Made by a program: the position numbers and the translations under genes. Positions 1-11,394 of a stretch of 64,000 nucleotides of DNA are shown piece after piece. Location: NCBI GenBank assembly GCA_019916065.1, contig CM034233.1, positions 39,720,862-39,784,861 of the forward strand, given 5' to 3'. The notes beneath the pieces were generated by a model, which was not told the origin of the DNA, searched no databases, and worked only from the letters and a program-made list of their open reading frames with translations. Every line of letters starts with the position of its first letter. The first letter of the stretch is position 1. The stretch comes from Vitellaria paradoxa (lineage: Eukaryota > Streptophyta > Magnoliopsida > Ericales > Sapotaceae).

Positions 1-37
1 CAAAGCAATTTTGTTGTGGATTTTATATAAGTCAAGA
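1..37. other. flank left of LINE-1, probably Copia-H
   Basis: This short piece lies left of the likely LINE-1 5' junction. It contains GTCAAGA (31-37), which recurs directly after the LINE-1 tail at 11388-11394 and is a possible 7-bp target duplication. By position it should be part of the gag/protease side of the Copia element interrupted by LINE-1, but it is too short to recognise. Confidence 0.3.
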
Positions 38-213
38 CCAATAACTAGATTAGTGCCCCTCAGAGGCACTCTCGGCTCGTCGCTGCTCTTCCGTCAAAGA
101 TTTTTCGTTCCTCCGGGTACCCTCTGCAGGAAGCTCCATTTAGGGTAGGGATTCGGGTCAAGTGCGAAATGTGAGAAATTTTTTTGATTTCTAGGGTTTC
201 TCTTTTCTTTTCC

Positions 214-2217
214 ATGGCGTCTGCAAGATCTCTCAAACTTGGTATTGGGAGGCTGCCTAATGCTGGTCTCCATATGAATCAAGTGGTTGAGGTTCACAAT
301 AGAAAAGGTCACAACGGTTCATTGGTTTGTTCAGATTCGTAGACTGTGCATTTGGGAGCTATCTCTCAGAGTCTTCCTGATTCCCCAACTAACGGAGGCT
401 GATGATAATATGGGGGAAGGTAAACAGATTGCTTCGCGGGCCACTTGGACGAATGAGTCCAAGAAGAGCCCATCCATTCCTGCAAATGGTATTGGCTCTG
501 TTACGTCCGCTTCTAAGGGTGTTAAAGATTCGTCTCCTCAGCTTGAGGAGGGTGAGGTTGGAAGTCCGTGTTCGGCCTAGAGCTCTTGCCCTTCTTCTTG
601 TTTTAATTCAGCAACATCCAAGAGTTCTTGGGCGGACTTGGTTGAAGAAGAGAATGCTAATTGTACTTTGGACAAAGCTAATGTGGCTGGGTCGATTCCT
701 ATGGTTCCTGCTGCTAGCAGTCCAGGTTTATTGGACACAGGGAAGCTTCCTTGCTCTGAAGAGTTGAAGTTGCATAATAATGTTGGTGACGCTGCTTCAG
801 GTCGATCTTTTGAAATTCAAACTTCTGTTCCAGAGAATGCTAATAAGAGTAAGTGGATTGCACATGGTAATTGGATTCAAGCAGTGAAAGGTAACGGTAA
901 ACCCAAGATGAATCTGAATTTTGTGAAGCATGATTTTCCCGATGGTAGTGGAAGGCTTAAGGCTCCTGTTGACTTACTGAATATGGGTTATTCTCGCTGG
1001 GAAAATTCTTTGTTTGGTTACTTTTTGGATAGGAAGCTTCCCCTTAATTTGGTCCAGACTATTGCTCATAAATTATGGGGTTCCTTTGGACTGATGGAGG
1101 TTCTTTCTAATGAATCTGGCTTTTTTATTTTTAAGTACGAAAATCTTCTAGGTTCGCTACAGGTAATGGATGGTGGCCGATAGCATTTTCTTGGTAGACC
1201 GTTAATTCTCCAAAGATGGCAACCTAATATGATTTTGAGTAAGGAGGGGTGCAAAGTTTTACCTATATGGGTGAACTTCTATAATATTCCCCTGGGACTA
1301 TGGACTGAGAAGGGGTTGAGTTTTATTGCTGGTGCTATTGGTAGGCCTCCGCATGCTGACTGGTTGACGGAAAAGGTGAGAAGAATTAAATTCGCCTGCA
1401 TCAGTATTGAAGTGAATGCGAAAGGTGAGTTGCCTGAATCTGTTGAGATGAAATTGGAGGATGGTAGTGTTGCTATTGTTACTGTTGAATATAGTTGGGT
1501 TCCTTGTCGGTGTGAAGCGTGTAAGGAATTTGGGCATTTGCCTAAATCTTGCAAAAAAGTTATCCGATAAGAGTTGGAAAAAAAGATTGCAAAGCCTTCT
1601 TCAAATGAGGATGATTGGCAAACCGTCAAGAGAAGAGGTAAAACAAGTGCCATTACTCCTTGTCCCCTACTTGTAGTACCTTTAATGGTTTTGGGGTTTC
1701 GGATTCGACTGAACAAGATAATAATCAATATTCAGAATTTGGCTCCTTCCTCTGCGGATACTGTTATTCAAAAGGATGTGGGGACTGATTTGGTTGCTAA
1801 TATTGATGTTGTTGTTCATCCCACTGTTTGTTTGGCTGATGAGAAAGTTTGGAAGCGGCGGGTTCTAGTTCATTGAAGGTGATTGAACGGGGTTCAAATC
1901 TGCTTGCTTCTGATAATAATCAGTCACCCCCCCCGGGGGGGGGGGGGTTCTGCTAATCCTAAGAACCCTTGCAACATTGAGTTTGATGGCGATGCTATTG
2001 GGACTACTGCTGCTAATGAAGTTCTGGACTCTCTGTTTGATTCTAAAGGTCCTAAGGATTTGTATTCTTCACATTTGCAGGGAAATTCTGATCCTTGTTT
2101 GGTGCATTCCTCTGCTGTTGGGAAGAAATCAAAGAAACATAATCATAATAAGAAGAGGAGAAGTAAACTTTTTGATGGAGCTGATTGCTTGGGAACTTCT
2201 AACATTTCTCAATTTTA
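214..2217 (+). pseudogene. LINE-1 ORF1 (gag-like, DUF4283 plus zinc knuckle), broken
   Basis: ORF1 of plant L1 elements encodes a nucleic-acid-binding chaperone that coats the LINE RNA. The conserved part lies at about 960-1570. A DUF4283-type segment (containing LWGSFGLMEV and LPIWVNFYNIPLGLW) is followed by a knuckle CEACKEFGHLPKSC, a CX2CX4HX4C pattern. One frame runs from about 584 to 1876, interrupted by in-frame TAG at 1181-1183 and TAA at 1568-1570. A frameshift falls near 1856, and another lies in the C8G13 homopolymer (1927-1947), after which a lysine-rich tail (KKSKKHNHNKKRRSK) ends at 2218. The first ATG of a typical leader is at 214, but its frame closes after about 43 codons, so the true start is not resolved. 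It sits directly upstream of ORF2. Confidence 0.8.
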
Positions 2218-5200
2218 ATGATTAAAATAGCTTGTAAGAATATTAGGGGCTTCAATTCCCCTATTAAGCAAGTTGCAATTAGAGAATTTGTTAGAAATAA
2301 TAACATTACTTGTTTTGGCATTGTGGAAATAAAGGTTAGATGTGTTAATAAGGATAGGGTTACTAGTTTGTTGACGAGAGATTGGAGTTTGGTTTCCAAC
2401 TGTGATCATAATTCGGCGGGTCGGATTTGGCTGTTATGGAACTCAAATGTTGTACAACTTGATGTTTTGGGAATGACTGATCAGGTGATTCATTGTTCCT
2501 TAAAGTTTCTTTTAGCCAATGTTATGGTTTGTACTTCCTTTGTATTTGGTTCCAATAGTGTGGTGGTGCATAGATCTCTTTAGCACCAATTAAGAACTCA
2601 GAGTTCCGTTTTGGGGAATTATCCTTGGTTGGTACTTGGAAATTTTATCTCAGACACAGATTTGAATGCTCGGGGGTAGTTCTAATTGGCCTTCTTGGAT
2701 GGATGAGTGCCGTGATTCTTGCATGGATGCTAATTTGGAGGACCTTCGGTTCAGTGAATGTATGTATGCTTGGAAAAACAGAAGATCTGAGGGTCTCATT
2801 ATGCACAAATTAAATAGAGCTCTGGTTAATTCTTCTTGGACAGATTTGTTTGTTTCTTCTTTTGCAGAATTTCTACCTTGTGGCGAGTCTGATCATTCTC
2901 CTATTATAGTAGACACTGGCTTACATAATGTTAAGAGAAAGATTCCTTTCAAAATTTTCAATTATTGGGTGGAATTTAACGAGTTTTTCCCACTAGTGCA
3001 GCAGGTATGGCAAACTAGACTGGATGGTTATCCTATGTATCAACTTTGTTCTAAGTTGAAATTGGTTCGCTCACCTTTGAGAACTTTAAGCAGGAAGAAA
3101 AATTTGGAACTTAAAACTCCTCCTCCTTTACTTAGAGAAAAGCTAGATCATTTTCAGAAGATTATTGATAGAGGTGGTGGTGGCCTAGATACTTTGCTAA
3201 AGAAAAGGCCTGCCTTGCTAAACTAGTGGAGACTATTACTGTGGAGAAAAGTTATAACAAACAGAAGAGTAGGATAAAGTGGTTAAAGGGAGGTGACAAG
3301 AATTCAGCTTTTTTCTTCAAATCAATTGAAAGCAGGCAGAATGTGAACAAAATTGTTTATCTTCAAAAAGAGAATGGTGAGATGGTGAAAGATTGTGATG
3401 GAATTAAGGTAGTGATTATTGACTTCTACACAAAGCTTCCTGGTTCTGATTGCTCTGAGCCATATGGTGGCAGATCGATTTTGCAAGATTTTATCTCTGA
3501 TAGTTTGCTCTAGTCACAGAAGGATTTTCTTTGCACTGATGTTACAGAGGATTTTCTTAACCCTAACAAGGTTCTTGGTCCAGATGGTTTCAATGGTATG
3601 TTCTTTCAGAAAACTTATATTGCGGGTCATGATGTAATCCATGAGATTCAATCTTTCTTTGATTCCAACTCTCTTCTTAAGGAAGTAAATAACACTATCA
3701 TTGCTTTGATTCCTAAAGCAGCAAATCCTACCTTCTTGAAGGATTTTCGACCCATATCCTGCTACAATGTCATTTATGAGTGTATCACAAAGATAATGTC
3801 AGAACGAATAAAGAAGATGTTGCCTGGTTTGATTAATGATGCTCAAGGGGTTTTTGTTTCTGGGCGACAGATTAGTGACGATATTTTGCTGGCTCAGGAA
3901 ATTTTGAGAGGTTATCATAAGAATTCAGGGGGTTGCAAATGTGCTCTTAAAGTTGATATCTTAAAAGCTTATGATTCTGTTCAGTGGGACTTTTTATGGG
4001 ATACTTTAGAACTGTTGGGGTTTCACGTTAGGATGATTCGGTGGATTAAAACTTGTCTCCTCTCCTATGTTTTCTATCAATGTGAATGGCGAAATGGCTG
4101 GGTTTTTCAAGGGAAGAAAGGGGTTGAGATAAGGTGATCCACTCTCACCTTACTTATTTGTCATTTACACGGAGGTTTTTTCTAGAATTCTTTCTAAGAA
4201 AATTGCAGAGTCTCCCCATTTCGAGTTTCACTGGCGGCAAATCATCTAAGCTTACCCACCTTATGTTCAGTGATGATTTAACGTTATTTTGTAAAGGCAA
4301 ATTGCAATGTGTGCAATTTTTTAAGGATGCTTTAATTGTTTTCTCATCTTAGTCCAGCTTAAAAGGCCAATTTGGGCAAGACTGACATTTTAGTGGCAGG
4401 ATTGAATGATAATGACAAACAGGAGGTGTTGGATTATGTGGGCTTTAGGCAAGGATCTCTCCCTGTCAGATATCTTGAAGTTACCCTCATTTCTACAAAA
4501 CTAAAATCCCAGGATTGTAAGGCTTCGGTGGATCATATTGCTAGCTGGGTTAAATCTTAGACTAGCAAATTTTTGTACTTCAACTGATTCAGTCAGTTCT
4601 ATTTAGTATACAATCTTTTGGGGGCTACCGTTTTATTTTGCCTGCAAAGGATGTGAAAGAGGTTGAGAAACTTCTTTGTTCTTTTCTTTGGAAAGGTGCT
4701 AGTCTTGTTTCTACCGGAGCTAAGGTGGTTTAGGAGGATGTTACTAAAACTAAAGCAGAAAGGGCCTTGGTATTAAGAGGATGCAGGACTGAAACTCTGC
4801 TGCAATGTGTAGATGTATTTGGGCTATTTGTGATCTTGCTTCTTACTCTTTATGAGCAAAATGGATTAAAGCAAATTTACTAAAAATAACCTATTTTTGG
4901 GTTGCAAACCAGGTGATTGCTCTTGGACGTGGAGGAAGATCTTGAAACTCAGGGATAAGGTTAAAAACATGATTAGTTTCAAAGTTGGGGATGGTCGGTC
5001 TATTTCTCTTTGGTATGACAATTGGCTCCCAAATGAGAATATCTTCTCAAGGTTTGGAGATTGAGTTCAATAAGATTCCGATTTGATGAAGTCTGCTTTA
5101 GTTAGTGATGTTATCCGGGATCGTGAATGGGTTTGGCCTTGTGCAAGTTCGTTTGATCTTACGAAATTGAAAAAAGAAATTGAGCAAGGGACCTTCTCCT

Positions 5201-5832
5201 CTTGTTAATAGGAAAGATCATCTTCTCTGGGATGATGGTTCTTCTATGTTCTCGATTAGGAGGGTTTGGGATCACATTAAAGTCGATTACCAACATGTGG
5301 ATTGGGAGCATCTTATTTGGTTTAAGGGTTCTATTCCCCGTTTCATTTGTTCTTTGGCTTGCTATTTGCAAAAGCTGCCAACGCTTGATAAACGATTTTT
5401 ATTTGGAAGAGTATCTTCAGCTAGCTGCTTCTTCCGTAGACAATGTGATGAGTACCATAACGACTTGTTGGTTTCTTGTCCTTTCGCTAGTAAGATTTGG
5501 GTCACTTTGATGGGTCTTTGTAATGTTATGGTAATTAGAGGGCACGAGTTGAGTGGGCTTCCAATAATTTATAAGACAAATCCTTACAATGCACCTTGAT
5601 TAAAATTTGCCTTGCAAGCATGGTGTATTTAATTTGGCAAGAAAGAAATAGCAGATGCTTTGAGAACATCTACTTGGATGTGGACACAATCTCTACTAAG
5701 ATCCTTAATGTTGTAAGGGAGAGGTTGCTTGGGAGACTGCATTTTAAGTCTTCCAATAAGAATTTGACTCTTATTGCAAAGTGCTGGTTGACTTCTGTAG
5801 GCCTTTTGTATAGAGAATGGTCCAATTGTCTT

Positions 5833-6021
5833 AGTTGAAAATCAGAGAATAATGAAAAGGGTTAATTGATCTATACCAGACCATTAACCTTGTATATATG
5901 GTGTTGAATGCCAACTAGTTGTCCAAAAATACATGATACATTTCCAATAATTAAGATCCTAATTGACAACGAATTAATGATAAATATAGAAACAATAAGA
6001 AAGAAATCTTCTATTCTAACA
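5833..6021 (-). repeat. Copia-A 3' LTR
   Basis: This 189-bp repeat matches 10752-10941. On the element strand it begins TGTTAGAATAG and ends TTTTCAACT. A purine-rich GATGGGAAG (element strand) lies just inside it at about 6022-6030 and is the likely polypurine tract. Confidence 0.92.
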
Positions 6022-6028
6022 CTTCCCA

Positions 6029-6754
6029 TCAAGTTGGAGCATACAAATCAAACATGCCCAGCTTGATAGAGAAATGGTGGAAAGAGGATCGAGACAAAGG
6101 TTTGGTAAGAATGTTGCCCAATTGAGAGTCCGAGCGCACATATGGTGTGCAAATATCACCTCTCTTCAAATAGTCTCGAATAAAGTGACAATCAACTTTA
6201 ATATGTTTCGTGCGTGCAGGAAACATAGGGTTATTAGCAATGAAGATGGTAGACTAATTATCACAAAACATAGACATTGGTTGAGGAACCTTTATACCAA
6301 AATCATGCAAGAGTGAGCAAACCCAAAGCATCTCAGTGGTTGTATGAGCCATGGCACGATATTCAGCTTCGGCACTAGAACGAGCAACAACATTTTGCTT
6401 TTTACTTCGCCAAGTGACAAGATTGTCACCAATAAATGTACAATAGCCAGAGGTAGAACGCCGATCAGTACGATTGCCAGCCCAGTCAGCATCACTGTAA
6501 CCAGTCACAGAAAGAGAAGACGATCGATATAACAAACCTCGACTGGGAGCACACACTACCTCAAAATGGGATGTACAGGGAGCATGCTTAAATTGACTAA
6601 CAACACTCACAGCATAGGTAATATCTGGGCGAGTGACGGTAAGATAGATTAATTTCCAAACGTCGATATTGACCAACATCAGAGAAAGGCTAGCCACTAG
6701 TAGCATCAAGTTTGACAGATGTATCCATAGGAGTATCAGTAGGGCGAGAACCAA
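6029..6754 (-). pseudogene. Copia-A RNase H domain
   Basis: This is the C-terminal RNase H of the Copia polyprotein, which removes template RNA during reverse transcription. Visible motifs are [47 protein letters not shown] and TKHIKVDCHFIRD, ending in the usual LTKPLSRSSFHHF tail near 6050. The frame is broken by at least one stop (6254) and by a frameshift upstream of 6754. Confidence 0.85.
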
Positions 6755-6785
6755 GTAGAGTAGTTTCGGATAGAAGATCCAACAC

Positions 6786-7574
6786 CTACTTGCGCTGGGA
6801 AAAAGTGAGTCCTACCCGAGACCGTGCTATTTCTATACCAAGAAAATAGCGAAGAGCACCCAAATCTTTAGTATAAAAATGTTGACTTAAATGGGACTTC
6901 AAATTAGCAATACCTGAGATGTCATCCCCTGAAATAATGATGTCGTCAACATATACAATCAAAATAATAGAATTAGAAGAAGAGTGCTGAGTGAAAACAG
7001 AATGATCGGAGTTGAACCGCTTCAAGCCATACTTCAACAAAACATCACTAAAGCGGTCAAATCAGGCACGAGGAGATTGCTTCAAACCATACAAGGCACG
7101 TCGTAATCTGCAAACTAAGTGCTCATTCCCAGGTACAACATAACCAGCAGATTGCTCCATGTAAACTTCCTCTTGAAGTTCACCATGAAGAAATGCGTTT
7201 TTAATATCTAGCTAGTAGAGTGGCCAAGAGCGACTTACAGCTACAGCAAGAAGGATACGAACAGAGTTCAAACGAGCAACTGGTGAAAAGGTCTCCAAGT
7301 AATCAACTCCATAGGTTTGAGTATAGCCTTTAGCAACAAGGCATGCTTTGAGTCTCTCGACGGCACCATCTGGAAGGTACTTCATATTATAGACCCAACG
7401 ACATCCCACGGGTTGCTTACCAGGAGGTAATGGTACCAGCTCCTGGGTATGATTCTGGTAAAGTGCTTGCATTTCCTCATCCATAGCATGCTTCCATCCA
7501 AGAGAAGATAATGCAGCTTGGAGTGAGGCTGGAAGTGAACAGAAGATAAAGCACAAATAAAGGAATGCAAACAA
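6786..7574 (-). pseudogene. Copia-A reverse transcriptase
   Basis: This is the RT domain of the Copia polyprotein. The N-terminal landmark [17 protein letters not shown] is followed by [10 protein letters not shown], the [21 protein letters not shown] block, a [11 protein letters not shown] block (read after the stop at 7212) and the catalytic YVDDIIISGDD near 6940. An in-frame stop at 7212 and another near 7065 interrupt one frame, so the damage here is by point mutation rather than rearrangement. Confidence 0.88.
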
Positions 7575-7637
7575 GGAGAAGTACGATGATAGGACACAAA
7601 TTTAGCAATAGGATGTTGAGTGCAAGCACGTCTACCT

Positions 7638-9185
7638 TTATGTAAAGCAATGGGCAAACTCATCATCAAAGATAGGGGTTGGATCCTTAGGCGAATTGGA
7701 CAAATTGGATGGGCCATAAGAAACAAATGGTCTCTTTGGAGTCCGCCGATACACTTGTAAGGGAACACTCTGATTGTTTCGATGGTGTTGATATTCCTGC
7801 AAAGAAAACTGAGAAAGAGGTAAAGTGGGACTAATCTCCCTTTGACTAGGCTCCTTCTCAGGAGAACAAGGATATGACTCCCCCTGAATAAGATCATAGG
7901 ATAATGGGGTCCCAAAAGTAGAGAAAAAGGCAGCGGAGTCAAAAAAGATAACATCAGCACTCACAAAATATCGACGAGAAGAGGGGTAATAACAACGATA
8001 CCCTTTCTGTGTACGAGAACAACCCAAAAAAAATGCATTTACGAGAATGAGGCGACAATTTATCTAAGCCAGGATCAAGAACATGAACAAAGGCAACACA
8101 ACCAAAAACTCGAGGAGTAAGAGGAAAGGAGTTACCAACAGAATAAAGAATAGAAAATGGAGACTTGTTACCGAATATGACAGATGGCATACGATTGATT
8201 AGGAAACATGAAGTAAGGACAGCATCCCCCCAAAAGGGTTTTGGTACATGCATGTTAAATATCATGGTACGAGCAACATCAAGTAAATGATGATGTTAGC
8301 ACTCGGCAACACCGTTTTGTTGTGAGGTATGAATACAAGTGGTCTGGTGATAATCCCTCGATCTGCACAAAAGGAAGCCATAACAGATTGCACATATTCC
8401 AAAGCATTATCGGAACGAAAAATTTTGATACGTTTGCCAAATTGGGTAAAAATCTCATTATAAAAGCGAGTCACAATATAAGGTAATTCAGATCGCTTTC
8501 TCATCAAGAACAACCAAGTCATACGAGAATGATCATCAACAAAAATAACAAAATATTGGTAACCATTAATACTAGTAATACGGGAGGGTCCCCATATGTC
8601 TGTATGAACTAAATCAAAAGGCTCTGTTTGACGACTGACACCATTACTAGAAAAGGAACTAGGATGATGCTTACCAAGTTGGCAAGCCTCACATTCTAGA
8701 CTCGATACATGACTCAAATGAGAAATAACAGACTTCAATTTATTTAAAGATGGATGCCCAAGATGAAAATGCCACTGAAGAGAGGAGACTCTTGCACTCA
8801 AAACAGGAGAATTTGTAGTAGAAAAGCTTGCAGGATCCAGGTAGTAAAGCTCGCCTTTCTCATGCCCCAAACCAATCGTTCTATTCGTCTTGAGGTCCTG
8901 AAACACACACAAGGTAGGATTAAATGTTACAGAGAAATGTAGAGTTTTAGTCAACTGACTAACAGATAATAAATTGAATGGAAAGTTAGGAACATAAAGG
9001 CTATGAGGTAAATGAATCGAAGGATGAGGAGCAAGAACACCTTGTCCTTGTACAGGACGAAATGATCCATCAGCTAAAACAACATGATGATTAATGGAGT
9101 TTAACTGAGAAAATGAGAAAAATTTACCAGAAATATGAGAGCTCGCTCCAGAATCAATGATCCAGGAAGAGTGGACATGGTACAA
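7638..9185 (-). pseudogene. Copia-A protease and integrase
   Basis: The aspartic protease site is DSGASSHIS (about 9155 downward). A GAG-pre-integrase zinc-binding segment follows (HFHLGHPSLNKLKSV, then CEACQLGKHH), then the integrase core with first catalytic Asp in HTDIWGPSRIT and second in FRSDNALEY. The third catalytic residue falls in a stretch after a frameshift near 8320, where QQNGVAE is readable only in another frame. The C-terminal part continues in two further frames (7954-8265, then 7638-8027), including KPFWGDAVLTS and a Copia-typical RRYFVSADVIFFD segment. A one-base shift near 9180 separates it from gag. Confidence 0.87.
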
Positions 9186-10222
9186 GCCATATTACCTGAA
9201 GTTGCTAGTGTAGCAATAGAAGCAGAGTGGGATGTCCGAAGGGTTTGCAGCAGTTCACTAAGTTGGGTGGTAAGGTCTTTGTGAGTGCTAGACTCTGAGG
9301 TTTCTGAACCAACTGGCATTGACTGATTGGATCCCACAGTAGGAGAACTATCTGACACATGATTACCTTGATCTGGCCGTCCATACTTAGTCCAGCAGTA
9401 TGGTTCGGTGTGATTGGTTTGACCACAGTGAGTACATTTTCTATCTCCTCGCCCCTGACAAAAGCGACCACCACAGTTTGAATTCCGAGAAGAACGACCC
9501 CCACGTCCACGCGTATTACCATGAGAAGCTTCATTAGAGATTAAGGCAGATGATTCTGAAGTAGAGGGCTGAGCAAGTAAATGATGGCCTAAGGATGATC
9601 GCAATAGGCAAGAATAAGCATTTGCAGCAGTAGGCAATGTCTCACTAGCAAGAATTTGATCTTTGAAACCACGCAGATCTGGGTCAAGTCCAGAAAGAAG
9701 AGAAGCAATCATAAAATCTTCCTAGTGTCGTTTTTGCTGGTCCAAATCTGTAGTAAATGGCCGATATTGTAACAACTGATCCCAAAGATTCTTCAAAACA
9801 CTATAATACTCAGAAAGACAACGACCAGCTTGTTTAGTGGTGAAGATTTGCTCGTACAATTCAAAGACTCGTGAAATATTACTTTGTTGTGAGAACAAGT
9901 CAGCAAAAGAATCCCAAATTTTCTTAAAAGAGTCACAAAATTCCACTGTAGTAGCAATATGAGGTTCAACGCTGTGCCATAACCATCCCATGACAATAGA
10001 ATCTTCACTAAGCCAATCATCGTAGGTACTATCATCGAATTTGGGTGGAAGATCAGTAAGAAATTTTAATTTCTTTTTCCCAGGAAGATACACTTTCACC
10101 GCATGAGCCCAAGCTAAATAATTTATACCATTCAGCCTTTTTGAAGTAATAGAACGAGGAACATCTTCATCTTTAATCAAAATTGATCTTGAATCAGTAA
10201 CAGGAATTTTCCATTCAGCCAT
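9101..10222 (-). pseudogene. Copia-A gag
   Basis: This is the structural capsid protein of Copia-A, starting at ATG 10222 (MAEWKIPVTDSRS). It has the UBN2-like gag block (LNGINYLAWAHAVKVYL) and the nucleocapsid knuckle CTHCGQTNHTEPYC (CX2CX4HX4C) at about 9420. A single in-frame stop at 9722-9724 splits the ORF, and the frame is otherwise open for about 370 codons. The start is chosen because it is the first ATG downstream of the primer-binding site and leader that opens a gag-like frame. Confidence 0.85.
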
Positions 10223-10739
10223 GTGATAAAAAAAAAGGTAACAGAAAAATCACCCGAGAAGGAGAGTACTGAGAAGCAGAGTACCACCAAATAAATATCA
10301 AAAAAACCAAACGATGGTCAATGGTGAACCATCAGAGACGAAGACAATCAGACTGCGATGGTTCATCCAGGGCATCGACGAGCAGTGACGAGGAGGAACG
10401 GCGACGAGCTCTGAACAATCGGCGACAAGCATCGGTGACGAACGGTGACCAACGACGAATGACCACAAGGTGCAGTGATGATCAGCGACAAGGTAACAAT
10501 AGCGAGATCGACGAACCCCCGACGACCAGCGACGAACCACCAGCAATGAGGAGCAGCGACGAACGACCGAGGTGCAGCGACGAGATCGACGAGGAGCCCC
10601 CGGCGAGATTGAACACTGATGAATCTCACCGAAGGACTTCGACGACCTTGACGACAACCGCCGCCATCGAGTAGGTTTTTTTTTTTTTTTTTTTTTTTTT
10701 AACAGGAAAAGAAAAGAGAAAAAAAAAATTGGAGAGAAG
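10223..10739 (-). other. Copia-A 5' leader with CGA/GAC-rich tract and A25 run
   Basis: This is the untranslated leader between the primer-binding site and gag. Bases 10321-10674 are GC-rich and dominated by CGA/GAC/GTC triplets, unlike the AT-rich surroundings, and are open in one plus frame and two minus frames. That openness is expected from the triplet bias and I do not call a gene. A run of 25 T (10676-10700), poly-A on the element strand, sits close to the primer-binding site. Confidence 0.7.
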
Positions 10740-10751
10740 GCTCTGATACCA
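10740..10751 (-). promoter_or_regulatory. Copia-A primer-binding site (tRNA-iMet)
   Basis: On the element strand the 12 bases directly inside the 5' LTR read TGGTATCAGAGC, the standard complement of the initiator tRNA-Met 3' end used to prime minus-strand cDNA in plant Copia elements. Confidence 0.95.
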
Positions 10752-10941
10752 AGTTGAAAATCAGAGAATAATGAAAAGGGTTAATTGATCTATACCAGAC
10801 CATTAACCTTGTATATATACTGCTGAATGCCAACTGGCTGTCCAAAAATACATGATACGTTTCCAATAATTAAGATCCTAATTGACAACGAATTAATGAT
10901 AAATATAGAAACAAATAAGAAAGAAATCTTCTATTCTAACA
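10752..10941 (-). repeat. Copia-A 5' LTR
   Basis: This is the 190-bp partner of 5833-6021. It directly abuts the primer-binding site on its inner side and the TSD copy GTCTT (10942-10946) on its outer side. Confidence 0.92.
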
Positions 10942-10976
10942 GTCTTCTTTGTTGTGGGCATTCAATTACCTTTTAG

Positions 10977-11387
10977 TTGTTACATGGTTGGGTGCGCTTG
11001 GTAAATTGTTTATTGTTTAGTGGATTTTTGGGTTGCTAGGTGGATGTTCTTTTATTTTTGCAGCTGGGTTATAATTTCTCTTTGTTGTTGGTTTCCTTCT
11101 AGTTGGTCTCTCTTTGGTTTACCACCCAAGTTTGGTTTGTGACTAGTGTTGGGTTAGCATCTCTATGCTTTGGTATTTAAATGTTTGCTAAGCATTATTT
11201 TCGTCTTGAACTTATGTTTGTGTCAAATTGACTTGAGTGTCTAGCTTGTGAGTTTTCAAAACTCATTGGTGTGAGCCCTACTGTACTATCAGGGGTATGC
11301 CCCATTGCTTTTGTACTTTATTTATTATTAATTAATTCTTTCTTACCTTTCACCCAAAAATAATAATAATAAATAAATAAATAAATG
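10977..11387 (+). other. LINE-1 3' UTR and AT tail
   Basis: This segment follows the restored end of LINE-1 ORF2 and ends in a microsatellite-like tail (11358-11386) of TAA then TAAA units in place of pure poly-A. No further coding is seen. Confidence 0.75.
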
Positions 11388-11394
11388 GTCAAGA

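Larger units (their letters stand above)
5833..10941 (-). mobile_element. Copia-A: complete Ty1/Copia LTR retrotransposon
   Basis: This is a 5.1-kb Copia element on the minus strand with 189/190-bp LTRs, a tRNA-iMet primer-binding site, gag, protease, integrase, RT and RNase H in that order. It is flanked by a perfect 5-bp TSD, GTCTT (5828-5832 and 10942-10946). The two LTRs differ by about six substitutions and one indel (about 3%), so the insertion is moderately young. The coding region nevertheless has in-frame stops and several frameshifts, so this copy is non-autonomous. Short LTRs and overall size fit the Ale/Retrofit or Ivana lineages, but I cannot decide between them. It lies inside LINE-1 ORF2. 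Confidence 0.93.
2218..10976 (+). pseudogene. LINE-1 ORF2 (endonuclease-RT), interrupted by Copia-A
   Basis: ORF2 encodes the endonuclease and reverse transcriptase that carry out target-primed reverse transcription. It opens at 2218 with the L1 endonuclease signature NIRGFNSPIKQ, and the endonuclease ends with SDHSPIIVDT near 2890. The GDFN motif is altered to GNFI. RT is recognisable at 3540-4350: DFRPIS, motif A as KVDILKAYDSV, a QGDPLSPYLF motif B reached only after a frameshift near 4130, and motif C as FSDDLTLF. A thumb/connection segment is at 4372-4560 and the zf-RVT-like region at 5180-5835. Stops occur at 2581, 3511 and elsewhere. The reading frame stops just inside the left LTR of Copia-A. 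Right of the target duplication the same frame continues to a TAG at 10974-10976, so Copia-A hit the last dozen codons. Confidence 0.85.
38..11387 (+). mobile_element. LINE-1: degenerate full-length L1-type LINE, split by Copia-A
   Basis: This is a non-LTR retrotransposon of the plant L1 type, about 6.2 kb once Copia-A (5833-10946) is subtracted. In order it has a short 5' leader, ORF1 (DUF4283-like RNA-binding domain and CCHC knuckle), ORF2 (AP endonuclease, reverse transcriptase, zf-RVT-like C-terminal region), a 3' UTR and an AT-only tail of TAA/TAAA units (11358-11386). The flanking repeat GTCAAGA (31-37, 11388-11394) is only 7 bp, so the 5' limit is provisional. The frames carry many stops and frameshifts and the copy is dead. 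It is inserted in the Copia-H element, whose protease region resumes right of 11394. Confidence 0.85.

Noticed and set aside
10321..10674. Open frames in opposite directions (about 117 and 119 codons) in the Copia-A leader
   Set aside because: Both strands are open because of the CGA/GAC triplet bias; no domain or conserved motif.
31..11394. GTCAAGA as definite LINE-1 target duplication
   Set aside because: Only 7 bp and the next bases differ; kept as provisional in the element entry.
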